A stretch of 64,000 nt of DNA from Phytophthora colocasiae (Eukaryota; Oomycota; Peronosporomycetes; Peronosporales; Peronosporaceae), in contig JAGKQI010000093.1 in assembly GCA_018806915.1 (NCBI GenBank), forward strand, positions 1,488,001-1,552,000. The letters run 5' to 3'. This document shows positions 28,833-36,145 of the stretch, one piece after another; position 1 is the first letter of the stretch; every line of letters starts with the position of its first letter. The position numbers and the translations under genes were made by a program. The notes under the pieces are model-generated. The model had not been told where the DNA came from. It did no database searches and was given only the letters and a program-made list of their open reading frames with translations.

Positions 28833-30260
28833 TGCGCGTCTCTCCAGCAGCCATTCCTGAAAAAGAAGCGCGCGGAGTCGGATCGACAGTTGTGCTGCCT
28901 TTGCCGTCGGAGATTCGCCCGACCCCCTTCTTCTTCGCTCCGGCCGGGCTGTTGGGGACTTGGATAGGTCTTCGACGGTGATAGCAGCCCGCTCTGTTGC
29001 CACTCCTGCTGCTGCTCTCGCTGCTCAGCCTGCCGTGTCCGCTGTGCCCAGTCGCTGGAGGTGCTGCCTCACGACCCTTCGCTCTCTGGATCGCCCGCTG
29101 GCTCGCTGTCCGCAGGTAGCTCTCTCCCGATTTCCGCTGCGCATACAGAGGCCCCTGTGGAGCTCGATTCTGATGAGGAGGCCCTGTGGGAGTCCCTCGT
29201 CCTTGTTGGTCGGCCTGCCCTGGAAGCCATGGCGCCTTCGCCTGGCTCTGTACCCATGTCTGAATCCCCCGACTCTGCTGCTATTCCGGCGCCTCCAACC
29301 AGCCTTCAGGAGCGCGTTTTTGAGCTCCTCCTCGAGGGCTCGGATTAATTACGACAGCGATAAAGCTGACGCCATTGATGATGATGAAGAAGAAACTCCT
29401 GATGCTTGGCTTTTTGATAGCGACTACGATGAAGAAAGGCCCAGGCTGTCACGCCTTCGCCGGGGCAATGAGACGGAAGCATCCGCCGCTGCCACCCGCT
29501 CCCGCTGTACACCCATGGAACGGTCGAGAGAATTTTTACGACCCTGAGGCTGAGTGGGACTACAGCAAACCGTGCGAGGTAGTGCGGCTGTTGGATGTCC
29601 ACGGAGAGGTTCCGCATCGTTGCTATCCCGTGGAGTGGAAATGTACTCCGCTCCAAACCTCGCGGGAATGGATGGAGAAGCTAGACACGCCTTGGGTTCG
29701 CGAAATGATGCAGCAGATTGACGAACAGCAATCTTCAGGTGGTAAAACGGCTTCCTCTGCTAAGAAGAGCAAGAAGAGCAAGACGCGCGACTTGGCTTCA
29801 GCTGCTGGCACGTGCTTCATGGATGGTCTTCGTATGGCGCTATACTATCTGAAAGAGCCAACGTTGGTTATGATGGAGATGTGGGACGCCTTCGAAGTCA
29901 CGAGACCAAGTTCTATCCAGTATGGAGTATCTCGTGACGATGTCGAGTTTTTTAAGCTTCTTCAGCGCGAAAGTATTCCACTCAACCATGAAAAACTCCA
30001 GAAAAACGTTCTTTCGACTTCGGCTGCCAACATTGCCACTTTTCAAAGTTTCTGTCAAGGTCTTCCTCCGGGTGTATACCTTGAAAGATGATCTTGGACA
30101 CTGTTTTGTCGTTCTCACATTCGGTCCGAATACGCGCCCTCTTGTGATGGATGGGTACGACGAAGCTAAGGATCCTCCGATGGTAATTATTCCTCTTGGT
30201 GGCCAGACATGGTTTCAGTACGTCAAGTGGGTCAGCTGTGTGGAGCTCCAGCCCGGATAA
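28833..30260 (+). pseudogene. Antisense ORF of the second Gypsy element, cysteine-peptidase-like
   Basis: This region runs opposite to gag-pol, between the chromodomain and the 3' LTR. It is spread over three + frames. About 29061-29348 is Ser/Pro/acidic. From 29343 the reading is acidic (NYDSDKADAIDDDEEE). From about 29440 to 30091 there is a globular domain (EAEWDYSKPCEVVRLL, SAAGTCFMDGLRMALYYL, LPPGVY). From about 30085 it reads KDDLGHCFVVLTFGP, LVMDGYDE and ends YVKWVSCVELQPG at 30258-30260. The order GTCF at a helix start, then DLGHCFVVL and a later DGYDE, resembles the Cys-His-Asp layout of papain-fold peptidases (OTU/C48-like). The resemblance is by motif only. Frame changes near 29343, 29440-29530 and 30085 break it. 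Confidence 0.55.
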
Positions 30261-30370
30261 CAATGTCGTCACGGAAAGCGCATGTCGTAAAAGGATCGTA
30301 AGCGAGAGAAGCGCTTCAAGCTGCTACTGGAGTAAGCTATGGGGATGTAATACGGGAATACATATAGGCC

Positions 30371-30384
30371 TTCGAGTCCCCCCC
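30371..30384 (-). other. Poly-G tract just after pol stop
   Basis: A run of about ten G residues on the - strand follows the chromodomain stop directly. It may be a second polypurine tract marking the original 3' end of the coding part, before the antisense region, or a simple homopolymer. Confidence 0.35.
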
Positions 30385-30387
30385 CCC

Positions 30388-30747
30388 TTACGACTTCTTC
30401 GTTCTCCTTCGCTTTGATCTCCTTCGACTCGATTCATACTCAGCAATCATATCAGGAATGTGCTGGAGATTCTCGATAGGTTCCCAGGTGGGTTCTTCTT
30501 CTCCCACCCACTCCACAAGAAATTGAGTCCGTCGTTTCCTAGTTCGCTTTCCCAGCAACCGTTTCACAAGCTGACCAATTGTACCGTCTGCGAGAACTAC
30601 CTCATGAGGTCTCGATAATCGAGTAGGTTCTTGGTATGGTTTCAGCGAGCTGGTATTAAACACTGGATAAAGCTTGTTGCCGGCTTGAATATTCAATTCG
30701 TACGCGTGGTTGTGAATTCTGCGTACCACCTCGTAGGGTCCAATCTA
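30388..30747 (-). CDS. Second Gypsy pol: integrase C-terminus and chromodomain
   Basis: The frame starts straight after a TAG (30745-30747) that replaces the Trp of the conserved PKWIGPYEV motif, so it continues the integrase. The GPY/F-like IGPYEVVRRIHNHAYEL is followed by a chromodomain (RTQFLVEWVGEEEPTWEP, HIPDMIAEY) and a basic tail. A one-base change TGG to TAG is enough to explain the stop. Confidence 0.85.
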
Positions 30748-31727
30748 TTTTGGTCGTAACTTGGACGAGTTTGGCAAACCAGTATGCTTCGGGTCAAGAT
30801 GCTGCGTGCTGAGATAAACCAGATCACCAACTTTGAAGGCTTGTTCCACTCGGTTGTAATCATACACGTCACGCATTCGCTCTTGCGCTTGAGCTAGTGT
30901 TTCTCGGCAATGCTGCAGGATTGCTGCTTGGCGTTCATGGAAGTTGACACCACGTTGGCTTTCTGGAGTATTCCGTAGTTGGTCCACGGTTAGCTTCAAT
31001 GGATTGAGCGGAATATAACCGAGGTCTGCTTCAAAAGGTGTCATCTTTGTGCTGGAGTTCACGGTCGAGTTTACCGCAAACTCGGCATTTGCGAGGTGCA
31101 CGTCCCAATCATCTTGTAGTGGTCCCACGAAGCAACACAGATACTCCTCCAAGGTCCGGTTCATCCGTTCTGTTTGGCCATCACCTTGTGCTCGATGGTC
31201 AACTGTCATCTTCAGTCTCGTTCCAATCGACTAAAGACGTATTGCCAGAAAGAAGACACAAACTTCCGATCACGATCTGAGATAATGCTTGCAGGCATTC
31301 CGTGAAGCTTCCAGATGTTATCAATGAACAAACGAGCAACACCTTCAGCGGTTACCGGTTTGGTTGTCAGCACGAAATGACATCTCTTTGTCAAGCGATC
31401 CACGACAACCCTGGTATGGTGGTCTTGGGTGGATGTAGCTGAGGTTTGATGCTAAATTGAAACCACTTTCCGTGCTGTACGAGGAAGGTCTGTTATGAAA
31501 TCCATGGAGATTGATCGCCATCTCTCCTCAGGAATACTAAGCAGTCCAGGTGGCTTGGTCAACCGAGGTTTATTTCTTCGAGACGGTTCACAGTCAGCGA
31601 TATACTTATTGATCATCTTGGTCCAATACCACTGACGTGACAGCGTGAGATATATTCGCTCAGCACCTGGGTGTCCTCCATAATCGGAGTCATGACACTC
31701 ACGAATAATCTGTTGACGAATCTTCAC
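30745..31727 (-). pseudogene. Second Gypsy pol: integrase zinc-binding domain and core, broken
   Basis: The HHCC domain (CHDSDYGGHPGAERIYLTL, IADCEPSRRNK) has Ser in place of the last Cys (CEPS instead of CEPC). The core follows in pieces: SMDFITDLP (31452-31727), DRLTKRCHFV and IISDRDRKFVSSFW (31212-31403), and GQTERMNRTLEEYL (30745-31209), giving the D, D and E positions. Frame changes near 31440 and 31210 separate them. Confidence 0.8.
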
Positions 31728-31912
31728 TGAGTTTGGTACGACTACACGAGGTGTATCATCGCTCGTTGTCTGATACCAGAGAAATCCACGATCTTCGTGA
31801 TAACACCGATAACTCTTCCGGTGTTAACGGTCGACACGCTTGCTCGTACTTTTACTTCTCCTTGCGATAGCATCGAATATGGATTGAGCTTCTCGATCTT
31901 TGGTATGCGGTT

Positions 31913-32731
31913 TTAATCGACTCTATCAGCTCGCTGTCCGTTGTGATCGCACTTATCTAAAGTCGGAATGAAGTATCCTCGAAGCTGGTCACATTCAAGC
32001 CATGAAAGTACTTCGTTTCCGGTTGCAAATCCGGTCAAAGCGTCAGCGATTCCATTTTCCGTTTCTGGTAGGTATGAAAACTGTGGCTGATATTCTGCGA
32101 GAATGTCATACCACCGTGCCAGTCGACGATTAGCCATCTTTTGCGTGAAGATTCCTTCCAGACTCTTGTGGTCCGTTTCGATGATGGGTAGCGTATCCAA
32201 ACAGTATATCCTGAAAGCTGCCAGCGCGTGCACAATAGCTAGAAGTTCTTGCTGCTGCGTTGGATAGTTTAACTCAGCTGGCTTCATCTTTCGACTGGTG
32301 TATGCAATGGGTTGCTCAACACTATCGATCACTTGGAATAGCACACCACCAACTGCGAACTTACTTGCATCAGTACGCAGATGCGTTGGTTTGCTGAAGT
32401 CTGACAAGTGCAGTACTGGAGGATTACACAAGCGTCGCTTCAGCTCCTTGAAATTCTTCAACTGCTCGTCGCTGAAGTGGATCTTGGAGTTACGTTCGTT
32501 CTTCTTCTTCAACAAAGCGAACATTGTTGTTGCATATTCCGGACAGAAACGTTGTACGTAGCCTGTTAGACCCAGAAAGCTGTGAAGCTCTTCTTGTGTC
32601 CGAGGAACCGGCCAATTCTTGATGGTTTGGACCTTGTCGGGATCCATGCGAACTCCATTGCGACCCACAAAGTTACCCAGACATGGTATCTCTCCCGCAC
32701 AGAAACACACTTGGCCAGTTTCACGTACCAT
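31913..32731 (-). CDS. Second Gypsy pol: RT C-terminus and RNase H
   Basis: This frame carries the end of the RT thumb region (FLGLTGYVQRFCPEYA). A single RNase H domain follows with the normal catalytic start LRTDASKFAVGGVLFQ, then YPTQQQELLAIVHAL and ETDHKSL. Unlike the first element, only one RNase H is present and its acids are kept. The true upstream join to RT lies near 32700, in another frame. Confidence 0.82.
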   Translation of the reverse strand: MVRETGQVCFCAGEIPCLGNFVGRNGVRMDPDKVQTIKNWPVPRTQEELHSFLGLTGYVQRFCPEYATTMFALLKKKNERNSKIHFSDEQLKNFKELKRRLCNPPVLHLSDFSKPTHLRTDASKFAVGGVLFQVIDSVEQPIAYTSRKMKPAELNYPTQQQELLAIVHALAAFRIYCLDTLPIIETDHKSLEGIFTQKMANRRLARWYDILAEYQPQFSYLPETENGIADALTGFATGNEVLSWLECDQLRGYFIPTLDKCDHNGQRADRVD

Positions 32732-33219
32732 TTATTTTCCCTCAAGATATCCAGCGTTTTCTGTAGAGCTGGCAGGTGCTCTTGGATGTCACGAGACTTG
32801 GTGAAGATGTAAATGTCGTCGTAAAAAGATCTCGTCTGATCCAAGCCTCGAAACAGTTTGGATGTCAAGCGGTGCATCGTCGCAGGAGCATTGCATACAC
32901 CCATCGGCAACACGCGATATTCCAAGAGTCCATTCGGAGCTTGGAAAGCTGTGTACTTGATATCATCTTCCGCAGACGAACTTGATAATACGCGGACATC
33001 AAGTCCATTGTGGAGAAGTAGTAAGCTCCAGCCATGACATCGAGGACCTTCTTTTCGGGTCATGGAAATACTTTGGCGAATAGTGTTGGTGTTCAGGTAT
33101 CGGTAATCATGAACGATACGCCATCCAACGGGTTTTCGGACACAAAATGTCGGAGCGGCATGTGGACTTATACTGGGACGAATGAGTTTCTTCGAAACCA
33201 TCTCTTCGACCCATTTCAC
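32566..33219 (-). pseudogene. Second Gypsy pol: reverse transcriptase, frameshifted
   Basis: RT blocks are visible as RPSISPHAAPTFCVRKP, WRIVHDYRYLNTNT, YTAFQAPNGLLEYRVLPMG and FYDDIYIFTKS (the YDD box, about 32810-32825). Between about 33060 and 32980 the frame is scrambled and the LDLMSAYYQ-type block is read out of frame, showing two compensating indels. An in-frame TAG at 33357-33359 precedes the segment DTVFRPELPEGLPEKREIEH, which is the normal RT lead-in. Confidence 0.8.
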
Positions 33220-33356
33220 GATTTCTCGTTGCTGCTCCGGCGACTACCGCCACTGCTGACGGTACAAAGCAAGATTGGGTCTTTCACATCGATCCGATGC
33301 TCAATCTCTCTCTTTTCCGGTAAGCCTTCAGGTAGCTCCGGTCGGAATACGGTGTC

Positions 33357-34469
33357 CTAATATTCCTTTAGGAGATCATAGCCTGAGTTCTTTCGAAAAC
33401 TGTCCCAGTCCGTCTCCAAGTATCGGTGTGCCTTGGCACTGCCAACGTTATCAGGTTCATCGCGACGTTGCAGTGACTTGGCGACTTCCTTGATTGTCTG
33501 GTTCGACAGGACCAGCAAGAAATCAGGTTCGTCTGGAGTCTTGGTCTTGATACTCAGGAACTTTCTCAGCTTCTTCCGCGTGATGTACTTTGTTGTCACA
33601 CCCGCAGTATCCACCCCACCCATCGTGAACATCTTCTCGACGACGGTGTCTTTACCCCCTGTGCGATTTACATCCGTGTCCACGGACGCATGTCTATGTG
33701 AAGTCGACCTCGAGTCGCTTCGCTCCACCAAGCCTTTACGAACTGGCTTGCGGTCGTGTTGCTCGCAAACGTCTCTTGGGGTTCCCTTCTGCGCAGTTTC
33801 GCGTGCAAGTTTAACCACGGGCCTCACATCCGTTTCCAGCGCGGCGCCTCCGCGGGGATCAGGTCTTTTCGCCGACAGGCCTTTCGCCTCGACAGATCTC
33901 TGAAGCCCAGAGGCTTTCATCGGTCCTCCTTCCTCGATTGGCCCGCTGATCTCGCTTGCATGCTCCACTCGTAGAGGTTGTTTCGTTGTTCCGTCGATTC
34001 TTCGATCACTCCAGTTAATCCCGAGGATACAGTCGAACTCATCAGGGATAGTATAGACTACAGCAACACACTCGTATGCTTCGTCAAGCCCCGATATATG
34101 GATCGATAGAGCTAGTAGCTCAAGCTCCGTTTCCATGATTTGATCGTCTCCAAGCTTCACACGAATGTTTCTCCCGCTGAATTTGGTCGTGCTGAGCTTG
34201 GTTTCGTCTACCCATCGCTTTAAAGCGTAAATGGTTGTTGCTCCACTGTCGAGAAGGAGCTTTAAAGTTGTGATAGTCTGACCCTTTACAGCAATACTTC
34301 CATCGACTGGAAACAGTGGTCGCGACTTATACACAAGAGGGTTTTCACACAAAACATTGAGGCTGATATTATCCAATGTTATTGCTCTGGTTTCGCTCTC
34401 GACCACGCCAGGACCCTCATTCACTGACACGGTTTGTCGTTGCCCTACTTGGCTTGTTCGTTCTTCCAA
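33357..34469 (-). CDS. Second Gypsy pol: aspartic protease
   Basis: The frame is -1 relative to gag and overlaps its end by about 25 bases. LLLDSGATTIYA is the catalytic motif and DCILGINW the conserved distal part. The remainder is a low-complexity basic linker. The frame ends at the TAG 33357-33359 that also cuts off RT. No canonical slippery heptamer is seen in the overlap. Confidence 0.82.
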   Translation of the reverse strand: MEERTSQVGQRQTVSVNEGPGVVESETRAITLDNISLNVLCENPLVYKSRPLFPVDGSIAVKGQTITTLKLLLDSGATTIYALKRWVDETKLSTTKFSGRNIRVKLGDDQIMETELELLALSIHISGLDEAYECVAVVYTIPDEFDCILGINWSDRRIDGTTKQPLRVEHASEISGPIEEGGPMKASGLQRSVEAKGLSAKRPDPRGGAALETDVRPVVKLARETAQKGTPRDVCEQHDRKPVRKGLVERSDSRSTSHRHASVDTDVNRTGGKDTVVEKMFTMGGVDTAGVTTKYITRKKLRKFLSIKTKTPDEPDFLLVLSNQTIKEVAKSLQRRDEPDNVGSAKAHRYLETDWDSFRKNSGYDLLKEY

Positions 34470-35230
34470 GCATAACAGTTAGCCTTGATGTGGCCTGGCT
34501 TCTTGCAGAAGTGGCACGTACGAGTCTCCTTGTTTTCCGACTTAGCTCTTGGTTTGAAGCTACCTTTCCCACGAAACGGCTTCCCCTTAAAGCGTCGTGG
34601 TTGCTTCTCATTGTTGTTGCCAACGTTTTTCGTCTTGTCGGAACGAACTTGACGATCGCGCCCGTCTTCCACGAAGTGGGTTACCTCGTACTTGACAGCT
34701 AGGTCCATCGCGTCGCTCAGCGTCTCGGGGTTCTCAAGCTTGACGTAGCTGCGCGTATGGGGCTTGAGACCGTTCGCGTAGTTCAAGACTTGGTTGAGAA
34801 CGCTCATGCCTTCCACCCGAAAGATATGTGCTGAGTAGTCGCCGTCGATGTCCGCCATTTGCTTGAGGCGTTGAAGTCTCTCGCGGAGCACCGACTGGTA
34901 GTTCGATGCTTCGAAATGTTGGAGCACATTCTCACGGAAAATCCCCCACGTGTGCTCCTCATTTCGAGTTGTCGATGACCAGTGAAGAAACCAGCCGGAT
35001 GCCGGCTTCTCCATTGCTGATCCAGCGATGCCTGGAAGGCGAGTACTTGTGTCTTCGATTGCGATGCCGTTGATTCGACACGCGTTCTCCACTTGGAAGA
35101 GCCACTCTCTCACGTCTTCCCCTCGCTTCCCAGTGAACTTGGGCAGATGGCTGGGGACCTTCGAGCGGTCCGCCATCGCTTGGGTAAGTCGATCGATCTC
35201 TGCACGAAGTTGGGCGTTCGTCTGAGGCAT
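34445..35230 (-). CDS. Second Gypsy gag
   Basis: I choose ATG 35230 (MPQTNAQLRAEIDRLTQAM). The gag domain reads FTGKRGEDVREWLFQVENA, and the C-terminus has one zinc knuckle CHFCKKPGHIKANC (CX2CX4HX4C). At about 260 residues it is of ordinary length, in contrast to the 1415-residue gag of the first element. Confidence 0.88.
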   Translation of the reverse strand: MPQTNAQLRAEIDRLTQAMADRSKVPSHLPKFTGKRGEDVREWLFQVENACRINGIAIEDTSTRLPGIAGSAMEKPASGWFLHWSSTTRNEEHTWGIFRENVLQHFEASNYQSVLRERLQRLKQMADIDGDYSAHIFRVEGMSVLNQVLNYANGLKPHTRSYVKLENPETLSDAMDLAVKYEVTHFVEDGRDRQVRSDKTKNVGNNNEKQPRRFKGKPFRGKGSFKPRAKSENKETRTCHFCKKPGHIKANCYAWKNEQAK

Positions 35231-35295
35231 GGGCTTCAAAGGGGCTGGGACCAACAAGTGCTACCAGTGATTCAAAATTAACTCAAGGGGGGAGG

Positions 35296-35438
35296 TGTTT
35301 GGAGTCGGGCGCAGAATACAAAGTGCTGCCCTCCCTGCAGTTCGGAGAGGATGGAGATGCTGGGCTCCACAGCCTCTGGATTTACTAATTAAAGGTACTA
35401 CCTGATTCCTATTCCTATTGGCTATCTAATCTGATACA
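35296..35438 (-). repeat. 5' LTR of the second Gypsy element
   Basis: This 143-base direct repeat matches 28659-28815. Gag starts about 65 bases inside it on the - strand. I could not recognise a PBS directly next to the LTR; the adjacent sequence is pyrimidine-rich (CCTCCCCCCTTGAG). Confidence 0.85.
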
Positions 35439-35514
35439 CGGCCTTCATAGCCATCTAAACTTTGTATCCTCTTAGACCACTGCAAAGCGAAGCCTATTGT
35501 TTAGGAAGCATAAG

Positions 35515-35602
35515 TGTGGTGGGTGACTCGAACCCAGCCGATTGGATTAACGATCTGCACCATTAACCACTCAGACTTTGAAGGTGGCTCGGTCAGACTG
35601 CT
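35515..35602 (-). repeat. tRNA-derived SINE-like sequence (tRNA-Ser-like)
   Basis: On the - strand, GTCTGAGTGGTTAATG resembles the A-box and D-arm of tRNA-Ser. GATCGTTAATCC resembles its anticodon arm, and GGGTTCGAGTCACCC is a T-arm with an intact B-box. The D-arm and anticodon stems carry mismatches and there is no matching acceptor stem, so I read it as a tRNA-derived repeat rather than a working tRNA. Confidence 0.5.
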
Positions 35603-35756
35603 TACTTTAACAAACACATAATAATCTTACTTAGACTATTTTCGCACAACTATGTAGTCTATCGGGTACTTACATAATTATGGCAGTGATCGGCGGGGTC
35701 TTTTTCCATGAAACCATCGAAAAAACATACCTTTCAAACAATCCCGTGCTTTCGCG

Positions 35757-36145
35757 ATGGAGAACTACCACATCTTGGAGCGTATCGGCGAGGGCTCCTT
35801 CGGGAAGGTCTATCGGGGCCGTCGCAAGTACTCGGGGCACATCGTAGCGCTGAAGTTCGTGACGAAACAGGGGAAAAGCGCGCGAGATCTTGAAAATCTA
35901 CGTCAAGAGGTACATTCTCAAAATAATTCCAATGTTTCATAATACACTAACTATTTGTTCGCAGATCAATATCCTACTTAAGTACGACGACTTAATCACT
36001 GCAACATCATCGCTATGATGGACTCGTTCGAAACGGAAGGCGAGTTCTGTATGGTGACGGAATATGCTCAAGGAGAACTGTTCCAAGTGCTTGAAGACGA
36101 GCACAGTCTTCCTGAAGAAGAGATTCGGAAGATTGCCAAACGGAT
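35757..36145 (+). pseudogene. Fused/STK36-type protein kinase, 5' fragment
   Basis: ATG 35757 opens [20 protein letters not shown], the Gly-rich loop of a Ser/Thr kinase. [20 protein letters not shown] follows with the ATP-binding Lys. An intron (35910-35964) interrupts it. Exon 2 starts INIL, is then disturbed by a small insertion, and resumes in another frame with NIIAMMDSFETEGEFCMVTE and YAQGELFQVLEDEHSLPEEE. This matches the N-lobe and hinge of Fused-type kinases. The catalytic HRD and DFG regions are missing, because at about 36145 the sequence switches to the FN3 gene. The fragment is non-functional. Confidence 0.75.
35910..35964 (+). other. Spliceosomal intron in the kinase fragment
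   Basis: This 55-base intron begins GTACATT and ends TTCGCAG, with ACTAACT near 35946-35952 as branch site. It follows the Glu of RQE in phase 0. Confidence 0.8.

Larger units (their letters stand above)
28659..35438 (-). mobile_element. Ty3/Gypsy retrotransposon, degenerate, with antisense ORF
   Basis: Direct repeats of about 150 bases (28659-28815 and 35296-35438) flank a - strand gag-protease-RT-RNase H-integrase-chromodomain series. The LTRs begin TGTATC and end AAACA on the - strand. A purine tract AAAAGGAGGGTGAG precedes the 3' LTR (28816-28829 on +). I see no target-site duplication: the flanks read ATGGCG on the left and CGGCCT on the right. pol carries at least two in-frame TAG stops (33357-33359 and 30745-30747) and several frameshifts, so this is older and dead compared with the first element. 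Confidence 0.88.

Noticed and set aside
35515..35602. Functional tRNA-Ser gene
   Set aside because: The B-box is good, but D-arm and anticodon stems have mismatches and no acceptor stem could be paired.
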